Shown piece after piece: positions 25,480 through 34,184 of a DNA stretch of 64,000 bases. Numbering within the stretch: the stretch's first letter is position 1; every line of letters starts with the position of its first letter. The notes beneath the pieces are model-generated. The model was not told the origin of the DNA and did no database searches. It saw only the letters and a list, made by a program, of their open reading frames with translations. The stretch is from Rhodobacteraceae bacterium IMCC1909 (GTDB taxonomy: Bacteria > Pseudomonadota > Alphaproteobacteria > Rhodobacterales > Rhodobacteraceae): the NCBI GenBank assembly GCA_030704425.1, contig JAPDHM010000002.1:186001-250000 (forward strand), in the 5' to 3' direction. Made by a program: the position numbers and the translations under genes.

Positions 25480-26643
25480 CTATTCTGCGGCCGCTTTTGA
25501 GGCGGTAATTTCCCTGTTGGAGACCACCACCTTGATCGCGTCGTCGACCCTTTCGCGCGCGTATCGCAACGCTTCGGGCAGGTCCTGCATCGGAAAGGTG
25601 TGGGTGTGGATCTTGGTGGCATCGAACCGTTTGCCAGCCATGAAGGCCATTGCGCGGTGCGTTGCCGATCTACCTTCGCCCCGGATGCCGTAAAGGTAGA
25701 TGTTGTTGACCGCGAGATAGCCCAGATCGAATTCGACCGGCTTTTTCGGGAAGGCCGCAAGACACACCTTGCCGCCCCGGTTGGTCATGTGAACGGCCTG
25801 ATTGACCGTGCTTTCACTACCAGCGCAATCGATGACGTAGTCGGCCCCCTTCGGTCCGACCAGTTCCTTGACACGGGCGAGTACATCTTCGCTGCGCGCA
25901 TCAATTGCGACATCGGCGCCTAATTCCAGACCGATGTTGTTACGGTTCTCACGCGTTCCGACCAACACGACAGGACTGGCGCCCAACGACTTGGCCACAG
26001 CGACCGCCAAAAGCCCGATGGGCCCCGGCCCGATCACAACGACGCTTTCGCCCGCGACCAGACCGCCAAGCTCGGTCAGCCCGTACATAGACGTGCCTGC
26101 CGTCACCACCAGCGTCGCTTCGGCGTCTGACATGTCATCCGGCACTTTGATCATCGTATTGATGTTGTTGATCGCGTATTCGGCAAAGCCGCCGTTCGTC
26201 GTGAACCCGTTGGCACGATGCCCCTTGTTCATGTCGCCGTAGTTCAGACCGTAGTTGTGGCAGGACGTATACATGCCCATACGGCAGCGTTTGCATTGAC
26301 CGCATCCGGCGTGGATTTCGACCGTCACGCGGTCGCCGATTTCGAATTCGTCGACCCCCTCACCCAACGCGGCAATCGTGCCCATGTATTCGTGGCCAGG
26401 TGTGAAATTCTTGTTGAACGGCGCGCCGCCTTCGAAAATCGCCGGAGTCCCGTAGCTGATCACTTCGAGGTCTGTGGCACAGATGGCCACGGCGTCGATT
26501 CGCACTAAAGCCTCGGCCCGACCGGGCACTGGCACGTCCTTGTCGATCAGCTTCAACTGATCGGGATCACCCAACACCCAAGCCTTCATCTGCTTTGGTA
26601 CAGGCATCGAGTCTGCGTATTTAGCATTGTCCGTGTTACGCAT
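25480..26643 (-). CDS. Zinc-dependent alcohol/polyol dehydrogenase (MDR family)
   Basis: 387 residues. Catalytic zinc ligands: Cys in AICATDLEVISYG and GHEYMG; the structural zinc has a reduced set of cysteines in EIHAGCGQCKRCRMGMYTSCHN. VVVIGPGPIGLLAVAVAKSLGA binds NAD(P). This resembles sorbitol/threonine-type dehydrogenases. First gene of the leftward string: its ATG at 26643 is preceded by GGAGAGG, and a GntR/FadR-type palindrome lies at 26688-26703, only 45 bp upstream, where it would overlap or lie close to the promoter. Confidence 0.9.
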   Translation of the reverse strand: MRNTDNAKYADSMPVPKQMKAWVLGDPDQLKLIDKDVPVPGRAEALVRIDAVAICATDLEVISYGTPAIFEGGAPFNKNFTPGHEYMGTIAALGEGVDEFEIGDRVTVEIHAGCGQCKRCRMGMYTSCHNYGLNYGDMNKGHRANGFTTNGGFAEYAINNINTMIKVPDDMSDAEATLVVTAGTSMYGLTELGGLVAGESVVVIGPGPIGLLAVAVAKSLGASPVVLVGTRENRNNIGLELGADVAIDARSEDVLARVKELVGPKGADYVIDCAGSESTVNQAVHMTNRGGKVCLAAFPKKPVEFDLGYLAVNNIYLYGIRGEGRSATHRAMAFMAGKRFDATKIHTHTFPMQDLPEALRYARERVDDAIKVVVSNREITASKAAAE

Positions 26644-26687
26644 TTATCAGCGCCTCTCCTCAGTTTTTGACCCAATCGCGCACCCAT

Positions 26688-26703
26688 TATTGGTTAACCA
26701 ATA
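26688..26703. promoter_or_regulatory. FadR-type operator, copy 1
   Basis: Perfect 16-bp palindrome TATTGGTTAACCAATA between the divergent alcohol dehydrogenase and GntR genes, close to the former. The core TTGGTTAACCAA has the T-G-G-T...A-C-C-A pattern bound by FadR-subfamily GntR proteins. The same 14-bp core recurs at 26887-26900. Confidence 0.75.
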
Positions 26704-26782
26704 TACAGAATTTTATACAGAATTTGCGGCGAATTTGATCCCTGTTGGAATATGATTAGCATTGAGACCAGTTAAGGTAAAC

Positions 26783-26846
26783 AAAATTATTTGTTGACAT
26801 CGCCAAAATAATTTGTGATATCGCCAAAATTATTTGTTGACATCGC
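26783..26846. repeat. Three tandem 21-22 bp repeats in the control region
   Basis: Three direct units start at 26783, 26805 and 26826. Each begins AAAAT(T/A)ATTTG and ends CATCGC or TATCGCC; units 1 and 3 are almost identical, unit 2 is diverged. They lie between the two palindromes. At two turns of helix per unit they could be binding sites for a second protein on one DNA face, or the A/T blocks could bend the DNA between the two operators. The unit contains TTGACA at 26794 and 26837 in the imperfect form TTGACATCG, which might also serve as a -35 element. Confidence 0.6.
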
Positions 26847-26886
26847 AAGGTGTCAGCTTGTTTCCTCGGCCTAACCTCAGAGGCAT

Positions 26887-26900
26887 ATTGGTTAACCAAT
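26887..26900. promoter_or_regulatory. FadR-type operator, copy 2, over the GntR start codon
   Basis: Perfect 14-bp palindrome ATTGGTTAACCAAT whose last two bases are the first two of the ATG at 26899. A bound repressor here would block the 5' end of its own gene, so autorepression is expected. Spacing to copy 1 is 197 bp centre to centre, close to 19 helical turns, which would allow looping. Confidence 0.72.
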
Positions 26901-27585
26901 GAACATTTTCAGACCGAACATGACAACGCGCGATGTTTTGGCAAATTGGCTTGCCGGCTATGGCGCGGTCCCCGGTGAACGGCTGCCCCCGGAACGCCAA
27001 CTGTCCGAAACCTTGGGCATCTCGCGCGGGGAATTGCGCAAGGCCATGACCGCTCTGGAAACCGAAGGGTATGTAGAGCGCCACGTCGGCCGAGGCACAT
27101 TTCTGCGGGAAGTCACAGCACCTGACATCAGCTACGAGCCACTTCTTGCCCAGCTCTCCGACGTCACAAGTCCGCATGACGCCATGATAGCGCGTCTGTC
27201 GCTAGAGCCAGAACTTGCCGGGCACGCAGCTATACATGCAACCCAACGCCACCTAGCCGAGGCACGCGGACTTGCGGACGCGATGCGGGCCGCCAGAAAC
27301 TGGGCGGAATACGAACAACTTGACTCGCGTTTGCACGAATTGATCGCAGTGGCCACTGGCAACCCTCTGTTGGTCGAGTTGCACCGGATCGTAAATGCGG
27401 TGCGTCTGTCTGTTGTGTGGTCAAATCTGGAAATCCCGCGGGACGGTCCACCAGACAATTACCATTCTTTTTCCGAGCACGACAAAATCATCTCGGCACT
27501 TGAACAACGTGACCGCCGCGCTGCTCACACGGCCATGCGAAATCATTTGAAATCTGTGCGCGCAACACTTTTGAAGGACGACTGA
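26899..27585 (+). CDS. GntR family regulator, FadR subfamily
   Basis: 228 residues. Residues about 8-75 are the winged helix-turn-helix: GERLPPERQLSETLGISRGE, then LRKAMTALETEGYVERHVGRGTFL. Residues about 90-220 are an all-helical FCD-like domain with HELIAVATGNP, which normally holds a metal and a small acid ligand. It probably represses the divergent dehydrogenase-TRAP string and its own downstream genes via the two palindromes at 26688 and 26887. The start at 26899 lacks a good ribosome binding site; a start at 26920 (MTTRDVLANW) is an alternative. The inducer is likely the substrate or an intermediate of this region. Confidence 0.9.
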   Translation: MNIFRPNMTTRDVLANWLAGYGAVPGERLPPERQLSETLGISRGELRKAMTALETEGYVERHVGRGTFLREVTAPDISYEPLLAQLSDVTSPHDAMIARLSLEPELAGHAAIHATQRHLAEARGLADAMRAARNWAEYEQLDSRLHELIAVATGNPLLVELHRIVNAVRLSVVWSNLEIPRDGPPDNYHSFSEHDKIISALEQRDRRAAHTAMRNHLKSVRATLLKDD

Positions 27586-27588
27586 AAC

Positions 27589-28224
27589 GTGATCGATCTT
27601 TACACTTGGACCACTCCAAACGGCCGCAAGGTTTCCATCCTGCTTGAAGAGCTGGGCGTCGACTACGAGATTCACGCCGTCGATATTTCAAAGGGCGAGC
27701 AGTTCGATCCCGATTTTCTGAAGATAGCTCCCAGCAACCGAATTCCAGCAATTGTCGACCGGGATACTGGAATCCAGATGATGGAGACTGGGGCGATTAT
27801 GCTTTATCTTGCTGAAAAATATGGCCGTTTCCTTCCAAAAGATGACCGCTGGGCCGCGATCGAATGGCTGATGTGGCAGATGGGCGGAATTGGCCCGATG
27901 TTGGGTCAGGTCCACCACTTTGTAAAATACAACCCCGGTAAGTCAGCCTATGCGGAGGAACGGTATTCCAATGAGGCGCGGCGTCTCTATGGGGTGCTGG
28001 ACCGGCGGCTGGAGGGACGAGATTTTATCGCTGGGACGGGTCGCGGCGAATATTCAATCACCGATATGGCGTGCTTTCCGTGGATCGCGCGGCACGACTG
28101 GCAGCAGATCGACCTCAACGATTTTCCCAATGTTCGCGACTGGTATGTGCGCATCGCAGCGCGCCCCGCCGTGCAGCGCGGATATCAAATTCCGAAATAC
28201 GTGACCGACATTCCAATGCCGTGA
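27589..28224 (+). CDS. Glutathione S-transferase (YfcG/Nu-like)
   Basis: 211 residues, thioredoxin-like N-domain followed by an all-helical C-domain. The N-terminus MIDLYTWTTPNGRKVSILLEE and NRIPAIVD, then MMETGAIMLYLAEKY, match the Nu-class/YfcG group, which has disulfide-bond reductase and peroxidase activity with glutathione. GTG start at 27589 with AAGGA upstream, three bases after the GntR stop, so it is in the same unit. Confidence 0.88.
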   Translation: MIDLYTWTTPNGRKVSILLEELGVDYEIHAVDISKGEQFDPDFLKIAPSNRIPAIVDRDTGIQMMETGAIMLYLAEKYGRFLPKDDRWAAIEWLMWQMGGIGPMLGQVHHFVKYNPGKSAYAEERYSNEARRLYGVLDRRLEGRDFIAGTGRGEYSITDMACFPWIARHDWQQIDLNDFPNVRDWYVRIAARPAVQRGYQIPKYVTDIPMP

Positions 28225-28242
28225 GCAACAGGAGATCGAACA

Positions 28243-28836
28243 ATGCCACATATCGCACCGGTTGATCTGACGGCCTCGCAAGAGGCGAAGGCAGATATAG
28301 AGTGGTTGGCGTCGGCCACCGGCTTTGTCGCCAATTCGATGCTGACGCTATCGCATCGCCCAGAGATTGCAAAAGCGGTTCTGGGACTTATCCGTGCGGT
28401 CGTCCGCTCGCCCGGTACAGTGGACCCTGCGCTACGTTGGATGGTGGCACATGTTACAAGTCTGGCGAACGGGTGCCAGTATTGCTCGGCTCATACGTTC
28501 AAGAACGGCGCTGACAACGGCGTGCCAGAGGACAAGCTGGAAGCCCTGTGGGAGTTCGAGACGAACCCGATCTTTTCGAAAGCCGAACGCGCAGCTCTCC
28601 GGGTCGCCGTTACGGGTGGGCAATGCCCGTCATACGCGACTCCCGAAGACATGGCCGAATTGCGCCGACATTTTGCGCCCGAACAGGTTGTCGAGATCGG
28701 CGCGGTCATCTCTCTCTTCGGCTTCAACAATCGCTGGAATGCGCTGATGGAAACCGACATCGAGGACAGCGTCACATCGTTTGTAAAATCAAAGAATTAT
28801 CACGGGCCTGAAACCTTTGAAACGGGCCAAACCTGA
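28243..28836 (+). CDS. Carboxymuconolactone decarboxylase family, AhpD-like protein
   Basis: 197 residues, helical. The redox motif C-x-x-C-x-x-H appears as CQYCSAHTFK, as in AhpD-type peroxidase-related proteins, with the helper Glu/His pattern around it. Likely detoxifies peroxides or acts on a reactive intermediate. AGGAG precedes the ATG. Lies 18 bp after the GST gene; the two redox proteins travel together in the GntR-led unit. Confidence 0.85.
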   Translation: MPHIAPVDLTASQEAKADIEWLASATGFVANSMLTLSHRPEIAKAVLGLIRAVVRSPGTVDPALRWMVAHVTSLANGCQYCSAHTFKNGADNGVPEDKLEALWEFETNPIFSKAERAALRVAVTGGQCPSYATPEDMAELRRHFAPEQVVEIGAVISLFGFNNRWNALMETDIEDSVTSFVKSKNYHGPETFETGQT

Positions 28837-28867
28837 TCTTGATGAGATCGAAAACTGGGAGGAAACC

Positions 28868-29983
28868 ATGTCAAATTCAACGAAGAAAGGGCCGAGCCGA
28901 CGGTCCTTTATTGGTGGGGCAGCTGCGGGTTTTACAGCGCTGCAGATCACCATGCCGACGGCTGCGTTCGCGCAGTCTTATCCTGAACGACCAATCAGCA
29001 TCGTTGTAATGTATGCCGCCGGCGGCGGCACTGATACGATCATGCGCAAGTTGGCGGAGGAAATGGCCGCAGCGAAGGGATGGTCGATCAACGTCCTGAA
29101 CAAGCCTGGCGCCGTGGGTGGTGTTGCAACACAGTTCGTGGGCGCTTCACCTTCGGATGGATACACGATTCTGGGCGGTGCGAATTACAACCGGTTTGTG
29201 CGCGTCATGGGTCATGCCGACTTCACACCCTGGAAAGACTGGCTGCCATTTAAGGCAGGCGCCGCCTCGGCTTCGTGGTCGGTGCGCAAGGACAGTCCGT
29301 TCCAGACAATTGACGATGTCATTGCGGCAGCCAAGGCCAATCCCGGGTCGGTTTCCATCTCGACTTCGGGCACCGGTGGTGTCTGGCACGAGCTGGCGCT
29401 GATCATCGCCAACGCAGCAGGCATCGATTTAAAATACGTGCCGTACAAGGGCGGTAAGCCCGCGACGCTTGCAGGTCTGCAAGGCGAGACCGATATCGCA
29501 GGCGGCGGACTGCACGAGCATATCGATCTGATCCGTTCAGGCGATTTACGAAACCTTCTGCAGACGTCTGGCGAAGACATCACTCTAGACGACGGTACGG
29601 TACTGCAGACACTTGGCTCCGCGATCCCATCAGCAAAGGGCTTGCCAGTAGGTGCAACCTACAACTTTATGGTCAAGCGCGATCTGCCACCGGAGGTGCT
29701 TCAGGAAATTGCGGACGCATTCGTCGCAGCTGCAACATCCGACGGGTTCCTTGAAATGCTGAACTCCAAGTTCTTCATCTCGGATGTGAAAATCGGAGAA
29801 GAAGCGGACCGCGAAGGTGCCTTGATGGAGGCGATCACGGCCGAGACCTTTAACAAGTTCCAGGATCAGATCGGGGCGGACGTGAAGACCGCTGCGGAAC
29901 TTGGTCTGCCCGCGCCGGCCGACTTCGACCAGTGGTGGCCGCCAGAAGGCTACGTCGCGCCACCAATTGGTTCGAACTCATAA
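28868..29983 (+). CDS. tctC: TTT transporter substrate-binding protein (TctC/Bug), Tat signal
   Basis: 371 residues from the ATG at 28868, with GGGAGGAAA upstream. The N-terminus has a twin-arginine signal (PSRRSFIGGAAAGF, then A-F-A), unlike the Sec signal of the other TctC-like protein here. The mature protein starts QSYPERPISIVVMYAAGGGTD, the Bug fold. Slightly longer than the usual 300-330 residues because of the signal and a C-terminal extension rich in Pro and Trp (FDQWWPPEGYVAPP). A Tat route suggests folding or ligand loading before export. Followed by a hairpin and tctB/tctA. Ligand unknown. Confidence 0.88.
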   Translation: MSNSTKKGPSRRSFIGGAAAGFTALQITMPTAAFAQSYPERPISIVVMYAAGGGTDTIMRKLAEEMAAAKGWSINVLNKPGAVGGVATQFVGASPSDGYTILGGANYNRFVRVMGHADFTPWKDWLPFKAGAASASWSVRKDSPFQTIDDVIAAAKANPGSVSISTSGTGGVWHELALIIANAAGIDLKYVPYKGGKPATLAGLQGETDIAGGGLHEHIDLIRSGDLRNLLQTSGEDITLDDGTVLQTLGSAIPSAKGLPVGATYNFMVKRDLPPEVLQEIADAFVAAATSDGFLEMLNSKFFISDVKIGEEADREGALMEAITAETFNKFQDQIGADVKTAAELGLPAPADFDQWWPPEGYVAPPIGSNS

Positions 29984-29990
29984 TCAACGA

Positions 29991-30017
29991 CCGGAGCGCG
30001 CCTTTCGCGGGCTCCGG
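29991..30017 (+). promoter_or_regulatory. Intercistronic stem-loop after tctC
   Basis: CCGGAGC pairs with GCTCCGG, with a further GCG/CGC pairing above a one-base bulge, in the 51-bp gap between the binding-protein gene and tctB. Placement mirrors the hairpins at 23332 and 50866 and probably favours receptor over permease expression. Confidence 0.5.
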
Positions 30018-30034
30018 CAAACCCCTGGCAGGCC

Positions 30035-30601
30035 ATGACACACTCCAATCAACCAGAAATCAAGTTTGAGGGCGAGGAGGCCGGAGCCGGTTTCGCCTCT
30101 CCTACGATCGACCTGATCGCGGCGGTGGCACTGATCGTTCTGGCAATTGCCATGATGGTGGCGTCGGTGGCTTTGCCGATGCCGGGCGCGATCCATACAG
30201 CGCCGGGTCTTTTGCCCTTCTTCGTCTCGGCGTCGTTGCTACTTATGGCTTTGGGCCTTGGTGCCTCTGCTATTGCCCGGCGACGGGCGGGTGTCCAATT
30301 GCCACTCTTCGCGGATCGGGACATGACAACCGATTTCCGGTCACTCCTGCTGGCCATTGCAGTTGGTGTATACATTGCCGCGCTTCAGGTCCTGGCATTT
30401 CAACAGAATATTACGCTCTTTGGCGCGCACCTTCGGATATCTGCTTTCGAGCCCGCCACTATCGTGACGCTCTGCACGATCATTCACCTCAGTTGGCGTG
30501 GACCCATCTGGATTACGGCTTCGATCTCGATCACCTGGACAATCGTCTTGTCGCTGGTTTTTCAACTGATCTTTCGCATTCCCCTTCCGGGGAGCTTTTA
30601 A
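30035..30601 (+). CDS. tctB: TTT transporter small membrane subunit (TctB)
   Basis: 188 residues: a polar head of about 30 residues, then four membrane segments (LIAAVALIVLAIAMMVASVAL, LLPFFVSASLLLMALGL, LLLAIAVGVYIAALQVLAF, ITASISITWTIVLSLVFQLIF). This is TctB. Its TAA is directly followed by the tctA ATG with no spacer. Head and order (C-B-A) differ from the leftward TTT operon (B-A-C), so the two transporters are not a recent duplicate. Confidence 0.88.
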   Translation: MTHSNQPEIKFEGEEAGAGFASPTIDLIAAVALIVLAIAMMVASVALPMPGAIHTAPGLLPFFVSASLLLMALGLGASAIARRRAGVQLPLFADRDMTTDFRSLLLAIAVGVYIAALQVLAFQQNITLFGAHLRISAFEPATIVTLCTIIHLSWRGPIWITASISITWTIVLSLVFQLIFRIPLPGSF

Positions 30602-32098
30602 ATGATCGACGGACTTCTTCTGGCCCTGTCGCCGACCTTGCTGGCGATGACACTGGCAGGCGTTTGCCTTGGCATTATCTGGGGCGCGCTTCCCGGACTT
30701 TCGACAACGATGGCGATGGGCCTTTTGATAGGACTGTCGGCAGGCATGAGCCAGGAAATCTCCATTTCCTTCATGCTTGGTGTCTACACGGGCAGCGTGT
30801 TCGGCGGTGCGATCTCTGCGGTGTTGATCAACATTCCCGGCACGCCTGACGCGGTCCCCACGATGATCGAAGGCCATCAATTGGCGCAAAAAGGCGAAGG
30901 CGGTCAGGCGCTGGGTATGGCGATTGCCGCCAGCTTTATCGGCGGCGGGATCGGGATCATCCTGTTGATCATGTTTATCCCGATCGTTCTCACCTTCGCA
31001 TTGAACTTCAGATCATGGGAGATGTTCTGGCTTGCTCTGATCGGGATCATGGTCTCGGGCACCATGGCTGCGGGCGCGATGCCGCTCAAGGGCTGGATCG
31101 CCGGATGGTTGGGAATGCTGGTGGCCTTTGTCGGACTTGATTCCATCCATGCCGTGCCGCGATTTACCTTTGGCACTTACGCTCTGTTTGACGGAGTTTC
31201 TTATGTTGCCGTTCTCATCGGACTCTTCGGCCTTGCCGAAATTCTGCGCACTCTGCCTGCCAAGGACATGCCGACGATACCTTCCAAGGTGGGCCGCATT
31301 ATTCCGCCGCTTGGCCTCCTTGTGCGCTATGCGCCTGCGGCAGTGCGGTCAGGCATCCTTGGCACCTTTATCGGAGCGATCCCGGGTGCAGGTGCGAATG
31401 TCGCATCCTTCCTCGCCTATGACATCGGGCGGCGGCGCGCGAAACCGGAAGAGCGTGCCAAGTGGGGCAAGGGCAGCTATCAGGCGCTGGTATGCGCGGA
31501 GACAGCCAACAACGCCAATATCGGCGGTTCGATGCTGCCTACACTGGCGCTCGGCATTCCCGGCAACGCCGCCGCTGCGGCCTTATTGGCTGCGCTGACG
31601 CTGAAGAACGTGGTTGTCGGCCCGACTATCGAAACTGATCATCCCGGTTTGATCTATTTCATCTATTCGTCCCTGATCATCGCCAATTTTCTGATGTACC
31701 TAGCCGCCTTCGCGCTGATTGGGCCTTGCGTCAAACTTTTCAGCCTGCCACGCGGCATCCTGATGCCGTTGATCTTGCCGGTCTGTGTGATCGGCGCCTT
31801 TGCGGTTAAACTTTCGATTTTCGACGTCTGGATTATGTTTGCAGCCGGTCTTGTCGGCTGGCTTTTCTCGGTATTCAAATTTCCCGTAGCACCCGTTGTG
31901 CTGGGCGTGATCCTGGCCCCTCTGGCGGATGAGAACTTCCGTCGCTCATTGTTTATCTTCGAAGATAAAACACTGGGCTTTGTTCTGTCACAATGGATCG
32001 GCACCATTTTGATGGTGGCGGTAATTCTTGTCCTAATCGAAGGAGCTGTACGCGTCTATCGCGGTGCGCACAGCCATGGGGCCGCGGCGCCGGACTAA
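30602..32098 (+). CDS. tctA: TTT transporter large membrane subunit (TctA)
   Basis: 498 residues, about twelve membrane segments. Conserved TctA loops: GALPGLSTTMAMGLLIGL near residue 28, GGAISAVLINIPGTPDAVPT near 68, the second-repeat GAIPGAGANVASFLAYD near 262 and LALGIPGNAAAAALLAAL near 318. Forms the transport path. It starts immediately after tctB and ends 20 bp before the Gfo/Idh gene. Confidence 0.93.
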   Translation: MIDGLLLALSPTLLAMTLAGVCLGIIWGALPGLSTTMAMGLLIGLSAGMSQEISISFMLGVYTGSVFGGAISAVLINIPGTPDAVPTMIEGHQLAQKGEGGQALGMAIAASFIGGGIGIILLIMFIPIVLTFALNFRSWEMFWLALIGIMVSGTMAAGAMPLKGWIAGWLGMLVAFVGLDSIHAVPRFTFGTYALFDGVSYVAVLIGLFGLAEILRTLPAKDMPTIPSKVGRIIPPLGLLVRYAPAAVRSGILGTFIGAIPGAGANVASFLAYDIGRRRAKPEERAKWGKGSYQALVCAETANNANIGGSMLPTLALGIPGNAAAAALLAALTLKNVVVGPTIETDHPGLIYFIYSSLIIANFLMYLAAFALIGPCVKLFSLPRGILMPLILPVCVIGAFAVKLSIFDVWIMFAAGLVGWLFSVFKFPVAPVVLGVILAPLADENFRRSLFIFEDKTLGFVLSQWIGTILMVAVILVLIEGAVRVYRGAHSHGAAAPD

Positions 32099-32118
32099 CT
32101 ATGACCAAAGGAGCGAGC

Positions 32119-33243
32119 ATGCAGAAGCGTAGAGAAATCGGGCTGGCCATTATCGGCTGCGGCACCATCGGCCGTATCCGGGCGGAACTCGCCCGTGCAT
32201 ATCCCGGTATCGGCTGGATTGGCCTTTGCGATCTGAAATCGGACGTGGGACAAAAGCTGGCCGATGATATTCAGGCTGATTTCTTTACCAACGATTATCG
32301 TGAACTGCTGAAGCGTCCCGAAGTGACGGCCACCATCGTTGCGACGGACGAGAACTTCCACTTCGATCCCACCATGCTGGCGGTTGAAATGGGGCATTCC
32401 CTGTTCATCGAAAAACCGCTGGCCACCGACGCGCGCCAATCCGCGCAAATTCTTGCGGCCATAGAAGGCGCAGGCATTGACGCTGTGATCGGCTATACTA
32501 ACCGATTCCGCCGCCGGTTCTTGGCCGTAAAGGAACGTTTGATCACTGGGCAGATCGGCGACGTGCACACCGTTGTGACCCGCGCTTTCATGAACAAGAT
32601 GGTGCCGATTGCCACAGTCCAGCGCACGCAAGACCGCGCAACACTAACCCCCATGGTCGTCTCGGGCACCCACAGTCTGGATATGTCGCTTTGGCTGATG
32701 GAGGGAAAGACCCCCGTCAGCGTCTTCGCGCAATCCACCGATAGGGTGCTTGGCGAATGGGGTACAAAGGATTCGACCCTCGGCATCTTTACCATGGATG
32801 ACGGTACGATCTTTTCAATGAACATCTCTTGGGCTCTGCCAGAGGTCTGGCCGGGCGCGGTCTATGGGATCGAGATTGGGATCGTTGGATCCGAGGGCGT
32901 GATCGACATCGAAGACACCCACCGCGATCTGGTGATGGCAACCAATGTGGCCCAAGGTGCCGGCTATGCCCCCGAAGGGTATACCGCGCCCGCCCGGCAT
33001 GTGGAGTTCCTGACCAGCTATCCGCCGGGCGATATGCACGACGGTCAACTTTGGGGACCGATGCGTGAAGAAACCAACGCTTGGTATCAGAGGCTTTACA
33101 CCGGAGCGTCCACGCCCCACGCAACAGCGGCAGACGGGCATCGCAACTTGTTGATGACTATGGCGATGGACCTCTCGGCTAAGCGCAACGCGCCAGTGGC
33201 CCTGCCCCCGGATCCGGACGAACTGATGGATGAACTAACATGA
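32119..33243 (+). CDS. Gfo/Idh/MocA family oxidoreductase
   Basis: 374 residues from the ATG at 32119, which has AAAGGAG five bases upstream; an ATG at 32101 lies before that site and is less likely. LAIIGCGTIGRIRAEL binds the dinucleotide; the E-K-P motif is FIEKPLATDA; HSLDMSLWLMEG holds the family's conserved Asp/His area. Related to inositol or sugar-acid dehydrogenases. Its TGA overlaps the ATG of the next gene (ATGA), so the two are coupled. Confidence 0.88.
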   Translation: MQKRREIGLAIIGCGTIGRIRAELARAYPGIGWIGLCDLKSDVGQKLADDIQADFFTNDYRELLKRPEVTATIVATDENFHFDPTMLAVEMGHSLFIEKPLATDARQSAQILAAIEGAGIDAVIGYTNRFRRRFLAVKERLITGQIGDVHTVVTRAFMNKMVPIATVQRTQDRATLTPMVVSGTHSLDMSLWLMEGKTPVSVFAQSTDRVLGEWGTKDSTLGIFTMDDGTIFSMNISWALPEVWPGAVYGIEIGIVGSEGVIDIEDTHRDLVMATNVAQGAGYAPEGYTAPARHVEFLTSYPPGDMHDGQLWGPMREETNAWYQRLYTGASTPHATAADGHRNLLMTMAMDLSAKRNAPVALPPDPDELMDELT

Positions 33244-34166
33244 TCGAACTCAAATTTGGTGGCTATCAAGGCGACAAATCTGTTCATACACGCGGCGGGC
33301 GTGTGTTGGCCGAGGCAGTTGCCGAGGAAACGGACGGGGCGGTCACGATCGCCTTTGACGAAAGCATCGTCGCGCGCGGACACAAGGCGGCGGATTTGCT
33401 GTCCATGACCGAAAGCGGAGAGTTGGATGGATGTTACTTTTCATCCAGCTATCTGGCCAAACGTGTGCCGGAACTGGGCCTGTTTGATCAGCACTTTGTC
33501 GTGCCTGATCGTCGCCGCGCCTATGCACTGCTGGACGGTGCGTTGGGCAATCGGCTGCGAGATGAGGTGGCAAAAGCCACTGGGTTCGAGGTGCTGGGCT
33601 ATTGGGACAACGGACTGCGCCACATCACCAGCGCGGTACCGATCAAATCGGTGGCCGATTGCACGGGGCTAAAACTGCGCACGTTGGCCAATGAAGATCA
33701 TCAGCGTGTGTTCCGCGCACTCGGGTTTGATCCGCACGCGATCGACGTGCGCGACCTGCCCGAGGCGGTCACGACGCGCCGGGTCGATGCGCAAGAAAAT
33801 CCACTGACCAATACGCTTAATTTCGGCATTCACGAAACTCATCGGCATATTCTGCTGACCCGCCACCTTTTGGGCGTAGCCTTGGTGCTGTTCAACGCCA
33901 AACGACTTGCAGAGCTTGAGCCCGCGCACCGCGCCGGGCTTCAACGTGCGGTGGATCGTGCCACGCAGGCACAGCGGCGCTTTGCCGAGGATGACGACGA
34001 CATTTGCAGCGCAGAGCTACGTGCCCAAGGTGTCGAGCTCACTGAACTGGACGACGCCACCCGAACCGCTTTTGCCCAAGCGACCCGACCAGAAGTCGAC
34101 ATGACAAGGGCAAGCTTTTCGCCCGAACTGAGAGCACTTTTCGACGAGGAACTGAGCGCGGCCTGA
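33240..34166 (+). CDS. DctP-like protein without signal peptide
   Basis: 308 residues with the TRAP receptor fold: LKFGGYQGDKSVHTRGGRVLAEAV as the opening strand-helix, ADLLSMTESGELDGCYFSSSYLA, and CTGLKLRTLANEDHQRVFRALG, which contains the R of the typical G-x-K-x-R ligand block, then AVTTRRVDAQENPLTN. DctP proteins normally start with a signal peptide; here the first residues MIELKFGG are already the first strand, so the protein should stay in the cytoplasm. No DctQ/DctM genes adjoin it. It might sense or buffer the substrate, or a signal-bearing form was lost. Coupled by ATGA to the Gfo/Idh gene. Confidence 0.8.
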   Translation: MIELKFGGYQGDKSVHTRGGRVLAEAVAEETDGAVTIAFDESIVARGHKAADLLSMTESGELDGCYFSSSYLAKRVPELGLFDQHFVVPDRRRAYALLDGALGNRLRDEVAKATGFEVLGYWDNGLRHITSAVPIKSVADCTGLKLRTLANEDHQRVFRALGFDPHAIDVRDLPEAVTTRRVDAQENPLTNTLNFGIHETHRHILLTRHLLGVALVLFNAKRLAELEPAHRAGLQRAVDRATQAQRRFAEDDDDICSAELRAQGVELTELDDATRTAFAQATRPEVDMTRASFSPELRALFDEELSAA

Positions 34167-34184
34167 CGCGCTGAAGGAGAAATC

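Noticed and set aside
26783-26846. Short repeats considered as a mini CRISPR array
   Set aside because: The units are directly adjacent without spacers and only three in number, and no cas genes are present.
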